A stretch of DNA of 64,000 bases from an uncultured Pelagimonas sp. Its GTDB lineage: Bacteria; Pseudomonadota; Alphaproteobacteria; Rhodobacterales; Rhodobacteraceae. Both the position numbers and the translations under genes were made by a program. The DNA lies in assembly GCF_947498515.1 (NCBI RefSeq), contig NZ_CANMKO010000003.1:62001-126000 (forward strand). Reading direction: 5' to 3'. The notes below the pieces were generated by a model. The model was not told where the DNA came from. It saw only the letters and a program-made list of their open reading frames with translations, and made no database searches. How positions within the stretch are numbered: position 1 is the stretch's first letter; the number at the start of each line of letters is the position of its first letter. Below are positions 1-9,303 of the stretch, one piece after another.

Positions 1-467
1 ATCTGGCTTTTCAATTGGAACGATTGCAGGCGATGCGCGATTGCGCCGCCAAGCTGATGGCGCGTGATCAAAAGGGCCGCGATTTTTTTGTACGCGGTAT
101 TCCCGAACACATGGAACGGGTGCGCAAGGTCAAATACACCGCGACACTCATCGACCTGATGCAGGGCTATGCCCGAATCCGAACCAAAGACGAATTCCGC
201 CCCTTTGTCATGGATCGCGAGAAAGTGTTTACCATGGAAATGGCATTGGACCGGATGCGCGGCATGATCGGGTTTTCCGGACAGTGGACGGATATTATCT
301 CATACCTTCCTGAGGGTTGGGACGACGACCCGGTTAAATGGCGCTCTGCCACCGCCGCGACTTTTGCCGCCTCGCTTGAGTTGGTGAAGGAAGGGAAGGC
401 CGAGATTCAGCAATCGGAAACCTTTGCCCCCATTCAACTACGCCGCAGGGAGATCCCGCGTGAGTGA
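1..467 (+). CDS. scpA: Segregation and condensation protein A, C-terminal part
   Basis: The 5' end lies outside the window: the frame is open from base 3 and no in-window codon is a convincing start. The visible part is the C-terminal half of ScpA, with a helical region and the winged-helix end near FEMALDRMRG-like residues. ScpA is the kleisin that bridges the SMC heads and recruits ScpB for chromosome condensation. The gene ends in TGA at 465-467, overlapping the GTG start of scpB, so the two are translationally coupled. The scpA-scpB pairing is what identifies this short fragment. Confidence 0.85.
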   Translation, partial: LAFQLERLQAMRDCAAKLMARDQKGRDFFVRGIPEHMERVRKVKYTATLIDLMQGYARIRTKDEFRPFVMDREKVFTMEMALDRMRGMIGFSGQWTDIISYLPEGWDDDPVKWRSATAATFAASLELVKEGKAEIQQSETFAPIQLRRREIPRE

Positions 468-1125
468 TACCGTGCACGAGCCCAAGACGGACAGCCTTTT
501 TGACGCCCCGCCGATGGGTGAACAAGAGCGCATGGTCGAAGCCATTCTTTTCGCCAGCGCCGATCCTGTGTCGGTCAAAGAGCTGAATGACCGGATGCCT
601 CATGGCTGTGACGCGGCAGAGGCGCTTGTTCATCTGCGCAAACGCTATGAGGGCAGGGGCGTGCATGTGGTCAAGGTCGGAGATGCCTGGGCAATACGTA
701 CTGCTGCTGATCTTGGTTTCTTGATGCAGCGCGAAACGGTTGAGACCCGCAAACTCAGCCGCGCCGCTATCGAGACCTTGGCGATTATTTCCTATCATCA
801 ACCGGTGACCCGCGCCGAGATCGAAGAAATTCGCGGTGTTGGGGTGTCACGTGGCACAATCGATCAACTGTTGGAAATGGAATGGATTCGGTTTGGTCGT
901 CGCCGTATGACGCCGGGGCGTCCGGTGACCTTTGTCGTGACACAAGAGTTCCTTGATCACTTTGGCCTTGAAAGTGCGCGTGACCTTCCCGGTTTGGCGG
1001 AACTGCGCGCCGCTGGCCTTTTGGAAAGCCGCCCGCTTTCCTCCGGTATGCCACAAATGGGTGACGGCGATATTGATGCCGAAGAAGAAACCGACGAAGG
1101 CCAGAGCGAGCTGTTTGAGGATTAA
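460..1125 (+). CDS. scpB: Segregation and condensation protein B
   Basis: This 221-residue protein has the tandem winged-helix layout of ScpB, with the family-typical segment ETLAIISYHQPVTRAEIEEIRGV followed by a basic RFGRRRMTPGRP stretch. ScpB binds the ScpA kleisin and helps the SMC complex act on the chromosome. I chose the GTG at 460, not the upstream ATG at 424, because it overlaps the scpA stop and has a GGGAG Shine-Dalgarno at about 448-452. The acidic C-terminal tail is common in alphaproteobacterial ScpB. Confidence 0.9.
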   Translation: MSDTVHEPKTDSLFDAPPMGEQERMVEAILFASADPVSVKELNDRMPHGCDAAEALVHLRKRYEGRGVHVVKVGDAWAIRTAADLGFLMQRETVETRKLSRAAIETLAIISYHQPVTRAEIEEIRGVGVSRGTIDQLLEMEWIRFGRRRMTPGRPVTFVVTQEFLDHFGLESARDLPGLAELRAAGLLESRPLSSGMPQMGDGDIDAEEETDEGQSELFED

Positions 1126-1219
1126 ATCTAACGGCCAATCTTGGTGCAGGTCTTGAGAAACCTCTACAAATTCGCGCTATATATGGTATATAGAGGAAAA
1201 GAGTGGAGGGTATCCGAGC

Positions 1220-1498
1220 ATGAATGCCAACCAAGTTTTAAATATGGTAACGCGCATGTTTGTGCGAAAAGCTGTCAAAACGGGCGTGGATGCCGGTTTC
1301 AAACAGGTTGAGAAACTGCGCAAGCCTGAGCCTATGCTAGAGGCACAGCAACCCGAGCAAAACGCCATGTCTCAGGTCGAGTCCGAAGACGGTCAAAGCC
1401 GCGAGGAAATTCGCAAAGCGCGTCGGGAACGACAGGCGATCCGCGAAAAACGTCGGGCTCGCCGGGAGCGCAAAGAGCAAAAGCAGTCTCAGGCGTAG
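1220..1498 (+). CDS. Small basic hypothetical protein
   Basis: This 92-residue protein of unknown function starts at ATG 1220 behind a GGAGGG ribosome-binding site. Residues 1-30 could form an amphipathic helix. The C-terminal third is a run of Arg, Lys and Glu (RRERQAIREKRRARRERKEQ) that predicts a charged helix. In this position after scpB many alphaproteobacteria carry tat translocase genes, but nothing here resembles TatA. It ends 2 bp before the convergent dcd gene. Confidence 0.65.
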   Translation: MNANQVLNMVTRMFVRKAVKTGVDAGFKQVEKLRKPEPMLEAQQPEQNAMSQVESEDGQSREEIRKARRERQAIREKRRARRERKEQKQSQA

Positions 1499-1500
1499 GA

Positions 1501-2577
1501 TTATGCCTTGAAATGTTTGGAGAGTTTTAGGCCTTGGCCCTGATAGTTCGAGGCAATGCCCGCGCCATAAAGTGTCTCTGGAACCTCTGACATCCGTTCA
1601 TAGACCAAGCGTCCAACGGTTTGCCCATGTTCGAGAACGAAGGGAGCTTCGTGGCAACGTACTTCGAGTACGCCACGCGCACCGGTTCCGCCGGCCGCAG
1701 CATGCCCAAATCCGGGATCAAAGAAGCCAGCGTAGTGCACGCGGAATTCCCCGACCATTGCTAAATAGGGGGCCATTTCAGCCGCGTATCCGGGGGGGAT
1801 GTGGACGGCTTCGCGGCTTACTAGAATGTAAAAGGCACCGGGATCAAGGACGAGCTGGCGACCATCGGTGCGCAATTCATCCCAAAAATCCTTGGGGTCA
1901 TATTCGCCGATACGATCAAGGTCGATGACGCCTGTATGTGGTTTGGCGCGATAGCCAACAAGGTTGCCAGAGCCGGGTTCTAGATCGACGGAAAACCCCA
2001 AACCTTCGCCAATTACCGCCGGACCACCGGCAACTAGAACGTCGCTATTGTGTAAGTCGCGCAATTCCTGATCGCTTAGGATCGATTGGCCCTGGCGGAA
2101 CCGAATTTGGTTAAGCCGCATGCCGGGCCGAACAAGAACGGAGAAAGAGCGTGGGCAAATCTCGGCGTATAGCGGGCCGGTGTACCCTGCCGGGATACGA
2201 TCAAACTCAACGCCGCCGTCGGTGATTACCCGGGTCAAAAGGTCCAACCGGCCGGTAGAGCTTTTGGCATTAGCGATGGCTTGAATGTCGCTGGATAGTG
2301 CTAAGTGTTCCATCAATGGAACCACATAGACACAGCCCTTTTCCAGAACCGCCCCATCAGACAGGTCGATCCGGTGCATTTCAAATTCTGTAAGCCGATC
2401 AGCGACCTTGCGATTCTCACCGGTCAGGAAAGAGGCGCGGACGCGATAGGCAACGGTTCCCAACCGCAAATCAAGGCTGGCGGGTTGTACCTGTCCTTCG
2501 ATGAAATCGACGTCCGCAGAGAGCGCCCCGCTCGTGATCAGAGTTTCAATCTGCTGGCTGGCCAGAACACCGGTCAT
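1501..2577 (-). CDS. dcd: dCTP deaminase, long alphaproteobacterial form
   Basis: This 358-residue protein matches 2'-deoxycytidine 5'-triphosphate deaminase, which converts dCTP to dUTP in pyrimidine nucleotide synthesis. Recognisable elements are IQPASLDLRLG-like residues near the N terminus (QVQPASLDLRLG), the NAKSSTGRLDLLTRVI segment (Ser/Arg phosphate-binding region) and a duplicated second half with AGFFDPGFGH. The enterobacterial enzyme is about 190 residues; the two-domain 360-residue form is usual in alphaproteobacteria. The start ATG is at 2575-2577. Confidence 0.85.
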   Translation of the reverse strand: MTGVLASQQIETLITSGALSADVDFIEGQVQPASLDLRLGTVAYRVRASFLTGENRKVADRLTEFEMHRIDLSDGAVLEKGCVYVVPLMEHLALSSDIQAIANAKSSTGRLDLLTRVITDGGVEFDRIPAGYTGPLYAEICPRSFSVLVRPGMRLNQIRFRQGQSILSDQELRDLHNSDVLVAGGPAVIGEGLGFSVDLEPGSGNLVGYRAKPHTGVIDLDRIGEYDPKDFWDELRTDGRQLVLDPGAFYILVSREAVHIPPGYAAEMAPYLAMVGEFRVHYAGFFDPGFGHAAAGGTGARGVLEVRCHEAPFVLEHGQTVGRLVYERMSEVPETLYGAGIASNYQGQGLKLSKHFKA

Positions 2578-2670
2578 ATCGCGCCTCCCGTTGACTTGGC
2601 GAGTTGAATAGCAAGCTCAGGTCGAAAGCAACAGGTCTGATTAACGCATTTAGCGCTGCAATCACTGTGT

Positions 2671-3042
2671 TTAGCTGATCGTGGCTTTGCTTCCGGATTG
2701 GGAGATTTCAAGCAGGTTGGTCTTGGCCATTGCGTCGCCGACGCAAAACCGCAACGTCGCCTCACCCTCGTTGTCGTGATAGCGCAACTGGATGTGGTGG
2801 TTGCCGGGGGCAAGATCGACTTGCTTGGTGAGGTGACCGCTTGTCATGGCGTCATGGTTGTCTAGCAAGAGCGTTCCATTCACCAAAACACGCGCCAAGT
2901 CATGGGCCTGCAAGGTGAAATCGTAGGTTCCCCCACGTGGGCTTTGCAAAAGTCGGTCATATTGCGCCGTCATATCTTGATTGTTTGCGCTCATGTCTGG
3001 ATTGTCACTTGGGTTTGGCTTGAACTGATACTCGGATGTCAT
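2671..3042 (-). CDS. Small PA14-like carbohydrate-binding domain protein
   Basis: A 123-residue protein with no signal peptide. The central part (LARVLVNGTLLLDNHD... LAPGNHHIQLRYHDNEGEATLRF) has the beta-strand pattern of PA14-type domains, which bind sugars or act as jelly-roll modules. The first 30 residues are polar and probably disordered. The domain call rests on pattern resemblance only. It stands alone between dcd and a response regulator, with about 90 bp of intergenic DNA on the dcd side and about 200 bp on the other. Confidence 0.5.
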   Translation of the reverse strand: MTSEYQFKPNPSDNPDMSANNQDMTAQYDRLLQSPRGGTYDFTLQAHDLARVLVNGTLLLDNHDAMTSGHLTKQVDLAPGNHHIQLRYHDNEGEATLRFCVGDAMAKTNLLEISQSGSKATIS

Positions 3043-3248
3043 ACTAGGCCTCGCGCGTCGACGTTATCAAAAAGGCTGAAGACCAAAGTTATCCATAGAC
3101 GCGCCGCGATCGCAGCACGATCAGCCCCAAAGCTCAGATCATCTGAGCACCCCTTGTTGCAAATCATAGGAAATGACAGGTTAACGTCAACAAATAGCGA
3201 GCTAACACACTGTTTCCAAACAGGCGAAATGGTTAATTTCGACGTCGT

Positions 3249-3659
3249 TTAGGAGGATTGTGCCTTGGTAAGCAGCGAGGCGAGCTCAATCTCTTCTTCT
3301 GCAAGCAATTTGCGGAAGGCATCCAGCGTCACTGGTTTGAAGATGCTGCGACCCACAGACAGAGACCGGGCTGATGCAATCATTTTTGCTGCCAAAAGCG
3401 TCACGTCGCTGCCACCAGTGATAAACCGAATGCGCAACGGGCGGTTGATATCAACAATGTCGTCAATAACCTCAATACCGTTCATTTCGGGCATGTTAAT
3501 GTCGACCAGAGCAAAAGCCGCGCCATCTTCAGAGCGGAGTTTCTCAAGAAGTTTTAGGCCGTTGGTGCAAATTGTAACCGTCCACCCTTCACGAGTGGCC
3601 ACAGTCGCAAGGTAATCTGCGAATTCTTCATTGTCGTCCGCAATATAGAGATGGCCCAT
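3249..3659 (-). CDS. Single-domain response regulator
   Basis: A stand-alone CheY-like receiver of about 136 residues. It carries the acidic pair (ADDNEEF), the phosphoacceptor Asp in ALVDINMPEMNG, the Thr/Ser switch (FITGGSD) and the conserved Lys in IFKPVT. There is no output domain, so it probably acts by protein-protein contact after phosphorylation by an unlinked histidine kinase. Start sites at 3659 (ATG), 3668 (ATG) and 3674 (TTG) are all possible; 3659 places the first beta strand directly after the start. No kinase gene is adjacent. Confidence 0.75.
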   Translation of the reverse strand: MGHLYIADDNEEFADYLATVATREGWTVTICTNGLKLLEKLRSEDGAAFALVDINMPEMNGIEVIDDIVDINRPLRIRFITGGSDVTLLAAKMIASARSLSVGRSIFKPVTLDAFRKLLAEEEIELASLLTKAQSS

Positions 3660-3889
3660 ATAGTGCATCGGCAATTTAACTTGCCGCCTTTTGCTTTCAA
3701 TTCCATCGCATTAGAACCGACGATACAGTGTTTTTCACCGCAATCAAGAATGCGATGCAAAACCATTCAAAGTTGAGTGTTTTTTGTTCACTGAACGCCC
3801 TATGGACAGCCAGTTTATGAAAACAAATTACTTTTCAAAGAACCTCGGCCCGAACTAGCCGCGATTGGGGGTTTATATTGGTAGCTAAA

Positions 3890-3966
3890 TGGTCGGGCTA
3901 GCAGGACTCGAACCTGCGACCTTCCGTCCCCCAGACGGACGCGCTACCAGGCTGCGCCATAGCCCG
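3890..3966 (-). tRNA. tRNA-Pro (anticodon GGG)
   Basis: The minus strand folds as a complete cloverleaf. The 7-bp acceptor stem is CGGGCTA/TAGCCCG (3960-3966 with 3894-3900). The anticodon stem TCCGT/ACGGA encloses the loop CTGGGGG, giving anticodon GGG. The T-arm is GCAGGTTCGAGTCCTGC. The 3' ACCA is encoded at 3890-3893. The surrounding stretch from 3660 to 4041 holds nothing else that I recognise. Confidence 0.95.
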
Positions 3967-4041
3967 ACTTGTCGGAGTGTCATACTGGATTTCTAAGCGG
4001 GGGCAACCCCTTGTTTGAGAAAAACCTGTGGATGACCAATG

Positions 4042-5196
4042 TTAGTTTGAGTGACGCTTATTCTGCAGGTCACGCAATGCATCGTAGTGTGGACGCAAGG
4101 CGGCCGCCTGTACTTGGGACAGCGATTCGACTTGAGCGATTAGCGACAAGAGGGCAGGGCGAGGGGTAGTATCGACTTTTGGCTCCGGGGCGTTTTGATC
4201 CTCGGTCGGCGTTTCTGCGTCCTCTGCCTTCAAATCGTCCAAGCTTGTCGAAACAGGCTCTTCTTTTTCAACCGGTTTAGACGGAGCAAGCTCTTCTGCA
4301 AGCGGGGCATCCCTATTCGGTTCATCGCTCTGAGCTATAGGCGCGTCATGTTCCACTTCTTCGCCTTCCGAGGCGTCGATTTGGTCAAGCTCTTGCTTTT
4401 CGTCAACCGGTGTATTGTCTTCCATCACGCTTGGGATGGCGTCATTTTCCGGCGTATCCGTCCGCGATTCGACGTCTTTTTCTGTGGTCGTGGTCAATTC
4501 GACCGAAGAATCAGCGTATTCCTCCGCACGGACAGGTTGTTCATCCGGCACAATACCCTCGCCCATCTGCGCCGGTTCAGGTTTAGCAGTCGGGGTCAAA
4601 TCCTCGTCTTCTAGGTGATCCGGCGTTTTGTTGGTCTCTGGAGTATCAGGCGTTTCTGATGTGACATCCACGTCAGCATCACCGCCCTCCGAGTCGGCAC
4701 CTGCATCTTTTTGCTCGGGTTCGTCGATGTCTGACACATCGTCGGCAACTGGCTCATCAGATGTCTCAGGCTCTGCAAACATATCGGCAGTTTGCGCGGG
4801 CTCGGCTGTTTCTGTAGAGGCTTCTGTGCCGGGGAAGGCCACAACGGAATCGGGTACTTCGACCTCGACATAGGGCGCATCCTCGATGATTTCGGATGAA
4901 GGCATGGCCTCATCCTCATCGACTACAATGGCGTTCAATGACGACACATGGCGCACGCCATGTTCGCGAAGCACCTTTTGCACACCCTTGATGGTCATCC
5001 CATCTTCATGCAGCAACTGTTTGATTCCACCCAGCAATTCCATATCGGCGGGGCGGTAATAGCGCCGCCCGCCAGCCCGTTTTACGGGTTTAATCTGGGT
5101 GAATTTACTTTCCCAAAAGCGCAATACATGCGCGGGCGTTTCCAACCATTCCGCAACTTCGGAAATGGTGCGAAACGCATCCCGGGACTTCGCCAT
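4042..5196 (-). CDS. MerR-family transcriptional regulator with long acidic tail
   Basis: Residues about 5-80 form a MerR-type winged helix ([21 protein letters not shown], then [12 protein letters not shown]). The remaining 300 residues are very acidic and rich in Glu, Asp, Pro and Thr, and look disordered until a short helical end ([33 protein letters not shown]). This architecture, directly downstream of ihfA, is typical of Rhodobacterales. The target genes cannot be inferred from the sequence. It starts 10 bp after the ihfA stop, so the two are probably cotranscribed. Confidence 0.8.
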   Translation of the reverse strand: MAKSRDAFRTISEVAEWLETPAHVLRFWESKFTQIKPVKRAGGRRYYRPADMELLGGIKQLLHEDGMTIKGVQKVLREHGVRHVSSLNAIVVDEDEAMPSSEIIEDAPYVEVEVPDSVVAFPGTEASTETAEPAQTADMFAEPETSDEPVADDVSDIDEPEQKDAGADSEGGDADVDVTSETPDTPETNKTPDHLEDEDLTPTAKPEPAQMGEGIVPDEQPVRAEEYADSSVELTTTTEKDVESRTDTPENDAIPSVMEDNTPVDEKQELDQIDASEGEEVEHDAPIAQSDEPNRDAPLAEELAPSKPVEKEEPVSTSLDDLKAEDAETPTEDQNAPEPKVDTTPRPALLSLIAQVESLSQVQAAALRPHYDALRDLQNKRHSN

Positions 5197-5206
5197 AAGT
5201 CAGGCC

Positions 5207-5515
5207 TCAGTTCTTGTTACCAGCTGCCACGCGGTCTTTCATCAAATGAGAGGGACGGAACGTCAAAACACGGCGTGGCTGGATCGGCACTTCTTCCCCG
5301 GTCTTTGGGTTGCGACCAACGCGGGCCGCTTTGTCGCGCACCGAAAAGGTTCCGAAGGATGAGATTTTCACCTGTTCACCTTCGACAAGCGAATCCGACA
5401 TGTGTTGAAGCACAGCTTCGACAAGGTCGGCGCTTTCATTGCGTGACAGACCAACTTCGCGAAAGACAGCTTCGCTAAGATCCATACGTGTCAGGGTCGT
5501 TTCGCCCATGTTCAT
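5207..5515 (-). CDS. ihfA: Integration host factor subunit alpha
   Basis: A 102-residue HU/IHF-fold protein. It has the N-terminal helices ([22 protein letters not shown]), the [30 protein letters not shown] core and the beta-arm/proline region ([18 protein letters not shown]). The heterodimer with IhfB bends DNA at specific sites in recombination, replication and transcription. ATG 5509 is an alternative start two codons in. It follows fabH in the same direction with a 92-bp gap. Confidence 0.92.
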   Translation of the reverse strand: MNMGETTLTRMDLSEAVFREVGLSRNESADLVEAVLQHMSDSLVEGEQVKISSFGTFSVRDKAARVGRNPKTGEEVPIQPRRVLTFRPSHLMKDRVAAGNKN

Positions 5516-5607
5516 CCCTCCCGGTTTTCACAGGAGATTAGGCGAGGCATAAAAGCCAAGTCAATATCAATAGGTTGAAAGCAGTGCTTTATCAGGCACG
5601 TAAAGCG

Positions 5608-6579
5608 TCACCAGCGTAAAACAACGGCCCCCCAGGCCAATCCGCCGCCAATCGCTTCGGTCACGATGAGGTCACCGGGCTTGATCTGACCGCGTTCCTT
5701 GCCAACCGAGAGCGCCAAGGGAATCGATGCCGCCGAGGTATTGCCGTGGTCTTGAACCGTTACAACAACCTTGTCCCGGCTAAGGCCAAGCTTTTTGGCG
5801 GTGCCGTTGATGATGCGAATATTGGCCTGATGGGGGACAATCCAATCGATCTCATCCGCCGTCATGCCGATCTTGTCCATTGCGGCATTGGCCGTCGAAG
5901 CCAGCTTTTCCACCGCGTGGCGGAAGACTTCTTTGCCCTGCATGCGCAAATGACCGGTGCTATGGGTGCTGACACCGCCGTCGACATACAGAATGTCTTT
6001 GTAACGCCCGTCAGAGTTCAGGTCGGTCGACAGGATGCCGCGATCGGCATTGGACCCTTGGCCGTCTTGTGCCTCAAGCACCAGCGCACCGGCCCCATCG
6101 CCAAATAGCACGCAGGTGCCGCGATCGGTCCAATCCATCAAGCGTGAAAAGGTTTCCGCGCCAATGACCAAGACCCGTTTGGCCTGACCCGAGACGATCA
6201 AGGCGTTGGCATTGGCCAAAGCATAGGCAAACCCGGCGCAAACGGCTTGGACGTCAAAAGCAAAGCCGCGTGTCATACCAAGGCTGGTCTGAATCATCGT
6301 TGCCGCCGACGGAAAGGTTAAATCAGCGGTGGATGTGGCAAGAATGATGGCGTCGATGTCATTGGCCGCCAACCCGGCGTCGTCCAACGCCGCCTGTGCG
6401 GCGCGGGTGCCAAGATCGGATGTGGTTTGACCTTCGGCGGCGAAATGGCGACGTTCAATGCCGGATCGGCTTTTGATCCATTCGTCCGTTGTGTCGAGGG
6501 TTTTCTCAAACTCCGCATTTTCTACAATGCGGTCCGGCAGGTAATGCCCAACCCCGATCACGGTGGCGCGAATTGTCAT
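5608..6579 (-). CDS. fabH: Beta-ketoacyl-ACP synthase III
   Basis: This 323-residue thiolase-fold enzyme condenses acetyl-CoA with malonyl-ACP to start fatty acid synthesis. The catalytic triad is visible: Cys in QAVCAGFAYA, His in VPHQANIRI and Asn in DHGNTSAASIP. The length is normal for the family. The start overlaps the plsX stop by 4 bp (ATGA), which fits the conserved rpmF-plsX-fabH operon of phospholipid and fatty acid synthesis. Confidence 0.95.
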   Translation of the reverse strand: MTIRATVIGVGHYLPDRIVENAEFEKTLDTTDEWIKSRSGIERRHFAAEGQTTSDLGTRAAQAALDDAGLAANDIDAIILATSTADLTFPSAATMIQTSLGMTRGFAFDVQAVCAGFAYALANANALIVSGQAKRVLVIGAETFSRLMDWTDRGTCVLFGDGAGALVLEAQDGQGSNADRGILSTDLNSDGRYKDILYVDGGVSTHSTGHLRMQGKEVFRHAVEKLASTANAAMDKIGMTADEIDWIVPHQANIRIINGTAKKLGLSRDKVVVTVQDHGNTSAASIPLALSVGKERGQIKPGDLIVTEAIGGGLAWGAVVLRW

Positions 6580-7703
6580 GTCTTGCTCTTGTCCTCTGCG
6601 TCGCGGTCGTCTGCCGCTGCGTCATTTTGAGCGAGCTCGGCAGCAGACGCAACCCGTGCCGCCAACCTGTCACCAAATCCGGCTTGTGCCAGCTCAAAGG
6701 CCAGTTTTACAGCCGCGGAAATCCCTGTCGCATCGGCAGAGCCATGGGATTTCACAACAGTGCCATTCAGGCCCAAAAACACCCCACCATTCACCCGGCG
6801 CGGATCGATCTTTTTCTGGAACCGCTTCAAAGCGGGCAGGGCGATCAGCCCGGCAAGACGGGATAAGGGGGAAAGCGAAAATGAATTCTTGAGGTTGTCC
6901 CCAATGAGCTTGGCGGTGCCTTCGCCGGTTTTCAGCGCAATATTGCCGGTGAACCCATCGGTGACGATCACATCACAGCGATCGCCGGGAATATCCCCGC
7001 CTTCGACATAGCCGACAAATTCGAACTGAGCGCGATCGGCATTTGCTGCGATCAGGTCAAAGGCTTCTTTGAGCTCGGGAAACCCTTTGTTTTCTTCGGT
7101 GCCGACATTCAAAAGCCCAACACGTGGGCGTTCGAGATCAAGCCCGTTGCGCGCATAGGACGTGCCCATAAGGGCGTATTGTAAAAGATCTTGTGCATCG
7201 GCGCGGATATCAGCCCCGACGTCCAACATCACGTTGAACCCAGATGGGTTGCGCGATGGCCAGAGAATCGCAATGGCCGGACGATTGATGCCGGGCAACT
7301 TGCGCAGTCGGATCATCGACAGCGCCATCAACGCACCGGTGTTGCCGCAACTTACAGCGACGGTGGCCTCTTTCTGTTTGACGGCCTCAAGGGCGGACCA
7401 CATCGAGGTGCCTTTGCCATTGCGCATAACTTGGCTTGGCTTGTCGGTCATTTTCACGACGCCTTCGGCATCACGAATGACACAGCGACCATCAAGATCA
7501 CGCTTTTTCTTGACCAGTTTTTGGAGCTCTTGCTCAGGCCCATGCAGGATGAAATCCAGCGTTGGGTTCTTTTGCGCAGATTGCGCAATGCCGGCGACAA
7601 CTGCCGCCGGCCCACGGTCACCGCCCATGGCGTCAACCGAAATAACGATCCGGTCCGAGCCAGCCCCGTTTTGCAAAACGCTATGATCCTTCAGAGAGGT
7701 CAT
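6576..7703 (-). CDS. plsX: Phosphate acyltransferase PlsX
   Basis: A 375-residue protein that makes acyl-phosphate from acyl-ACP for phospholipid synthesis. The family signature ISVDAMGGDRGP lies at residues about 22-33, followed by MRNGKGTSMWSALEAVKQKEA and NVGTEENKGF. The frame is open to 7769, but the ATG at 7701-7703 leaves a normal N terminus and avoids overlap with rpmF. It sits between rpmF and fabH, the usual order. Confidence 0.93.
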   Translation of the reverse strand: MTSLKDHSVLQNGAGSDRIVISVDAMGGDRGPAAVVAGIAQSAQKNPTLDFILHGPEQELQKLVKKKRDLDGRCVIRDAEGVVKMTDKPSQVMRNGKGTSMWSALEAVKQKEATVAVSCGNTGALMALSMIRLRKLPGINRPAIAILWPSRNPSGFNVMLDVGADIRADAQDLLQYALMGTSYARNGLDLERPRVGLLNVGTEENKGFPELKEAFDLIAANADRAQFEFVGYVEGGDIPGDRCDVIVTDGFTGNIALKTGEGTAKLIGDNLKNSFSLSPLSRLAGLIALPALKRFQKKIDPRRVNGGVFLGLNGTVVKSHGSADATGISAAVKLAFELAQAGFGDRLAARVASAAELAQNDAAADDRDAEDKSKT

Positions 7704-7725
7704 ACAGGGTGGCCTGACAGGTTGT

Positions 7726-7932
7726 TTATGCTGCGTCTTCGTCCAGTTCGACTTCGTCGGCCTGGGCAATCACTTCGCGCTCAGCGTAGTGGCCGCAAGA
7801 TGGGCAAACGTGGTGTGGGCGCTTAAGCTCACCACAGTTGTCGCATTCGTTAGGGTTTGCAGCAACCAGCGCATCATGCGCACGGCGGTTGTTGCGACGC
7901 GATTTGGATACTTTGTTCTGCTGGACAGCCAT
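7726..7932 (-). CDS. rpmF: 50S ribosomal protein L32
   Basis: A 68-residue protein beginning [20 protein letters not shown], the strongly conserved L32 N terminus. Two Cys pairs (CDNC and CPSC) form the zinc ribbon of the zinc-binding L32 type. The C terminus is acidic. It is transcribed with plsX and fabH. The 156-bp gap to the upstream yceD gene could hold a promoter. Confidence 0.95.
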   Translation of the reverse strand: MAVQQNKVSKSRRNNRRAHDALVAANPNECDNCGELKRPHHVCPSCGHYAEREVIAQADEVELDEDAA

Positions 7933-8088
7933 GTCTCAACCTTCTTTACCGTAAGAGGGGAGGCTGTGGCCTGCCCTGATTATCCCGATGTGTTCGGCCT
8001 CATAGCGCTAAGCGTAGGGCAGACACAAGCGTTGTGTTCTCATGAAGGCGCGAAAATACGCAGAACGCCTAAAAGAGCAAGCTGATTC

Positions 8089-8655
8089 TCAGCTTTCGCC
8101 GTCATCTTTCTGTAATTTATCCCGCAGGGAGGCCAAACCAGCAAAGGGGCGCATGTCTTCGTCGCGTATTGGGGCGACTCCTCGGCCAGAAAATTGCGCG
8201 TCTGTGACCTCGGCACCCTCTTTGCGAGGGTAGGCTGGCATCGCCAGCGACAAGGCCTCGGTCAGAATCGCGTCGAAATCGATGGTTTCACCCAGTTCCT
8301 CTATGTCGTCTTCGTCGGTCATCTCGGTTTCGGTACCGGCGTCAGGTATCTCCATTTTATCTAGCGGAACAAAACGGCGCGTCACCTCTGTGTCGATTCG
8401 CGTTGTCACAGGCTCCAGCGTCACAATGCAGGATTGGACAACCGTGGCCCCAAGGTCGGCCTTAAGTTGCCAAGCATTGCGACCATGTGGCGTAATTTCG
8501 CCAACAAAGCGGACTTTACGTAGGGACACGGCATTCAATTCCTCGGCCAAAGCGCTGCGGGCGTCGGCATTTGGCTCCAACAAAAACGGGGTGGCTCCGG
8601 TTTGACGAAGGTCAGAAACGGGGATTTGTGGGGCTGTCGGGTGCTTTGGCGGCAT
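8089..8655 (-). CDS. yceD: YceD-family protein (DUF177), 23S rRNA accumulation
   Basis: A 188-residue acidic protein of the YceD/DUF177 family, regularly found upstream of rpmF. The family features seen are the central ATVVQSCIVTLEPVTTRIDTEVTRRFVP segment with its single conserved Cys, and the ETIDFDAILTEALSLAMPAYPRKEGA motif. Family knowledge links it to 23S rRNA processing or accumulation. ATG 8655 was chosen over the open frame to 8844 because the upstream 63 residues would overlap the divergent lipoprotein gene and look non-coding. Confidence 0.85.
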   Translation of the reverse strand: MPPKHPTAPQIPVSDLRQTGATPFLLEPNADARSALAEELNAVSLRKVRFVGEITPHGRNAWQLKADLGATVVQSCIVTLEPVTTRIDTEVTRRFVPLDKMEIPDAGTETEMTDEDDIEELGETIDFDAILTEALSLAMPAYPRKEGAEVTDAQFSGRGVAPIRDEDMRPFAGLASLRDKLQKDDGES

Positions 8656-8741
8656 CTGGTCGGGTTTTCCTGTGCTTGAATGACGGGCATTCCTTATGTA
8701 AGCGGAATAGGAGGCGTAGCAGGCCAAAGCAAGGGGGCGGA

Positions 8742-9200
8742 ATGCACGGGACGAAGAGAACAGCGAAACTCGCGATCGCAGGGTTGGTGCTTTTGGCGCT
8801 GGCGTCATGCACCTCGCGGTATCGGTCCCATGGCTATATGCCACCCGAAGAAGACCTGCAGCAAATCGTGCCGGGTATCGACACGCGTGCGTCAGTTGAG
8901 GATGTCATTGGTGTGCCAACCGCATCGGGCGTGTTGCGCGATAGCGGCTATTACTACATCGAATCCGAAGTGCGCCACTTTGCTTGGAAACGGCCTGAGG
9001 TGGTCACTCGCGAAGTTCTTGCCATCACATTTGATGAGGCCGGGGTGGTTGATAACCTCGTGACCTATGGACTCGAAGACGGGAAAGTTGTCCCGCTTAA
9101 TCGTCGTGTGACGCAATCTGGTGACGGTGATATCGGCTTTATCCGCAAGCTATTCGGCAATATCGGTGGTCTAAGCACCGACCAGTTGTTTGGTGGCTGA
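8742..9200 (+). CDS. bamE: BamE/SmpA-type outer-membrane lipoprotein
   Basis: A 152-residue lipoprotein. The signal peptide MHGTKRTAKLAIAGLVLLAL ends in a lipobox (LASC, with lipidated Cys at residue about 23). The SmpA/OmlA domain follows: QQIVPGIDTRASVEDVIGVPT, then YYYIESEVRHFAWKRPEVVTREVLAITFD. BamE is an accessory of the BAM beta-barrel assembly complex. The start at 8742 follows a GGGGG-rich ribosome-binding region; the longer frame from 8571 has no signal peptide and overlaps yceD. The divergent promoter lies in the 86 bp between the two genes. Confidence 0.85.
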   Translation: MHGTKRTAKLAIAGLVLLALASCTSRYRSHGYMPPEEDLQQIVPGIDTRASVEDVIGVPTASGVLRDSGYYYIESEVRHFAWKRPEVVTREVLAITFDEAGVVDNLVTYGLEDGKVVPLNRRVTQSGDGDIGFIRKLFGNIGGLSTDQLFGG

Positions 9201-9303
9201 TTGAGCACAAGCCAATTTGAACGGTGGAGGAGTGCTATTGTGCAGTCATCCCGCCGTGATTGGTTTGCGAGCGATTGAAAGCTAAAAAGAGGCTGAACGG
9301 CAG

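Noticed and set aside
7704-7769. N-terminal extension of plsX
   Set aside because: It overlaps rpmF and does not resemble PlsX; ATG 7703 gives the normal length.
8571-8741. N-terminal extension of the BamE-like gene
   Set aside because: It overlaps yceD, lacks a signal peptide and would bury the lipobox.
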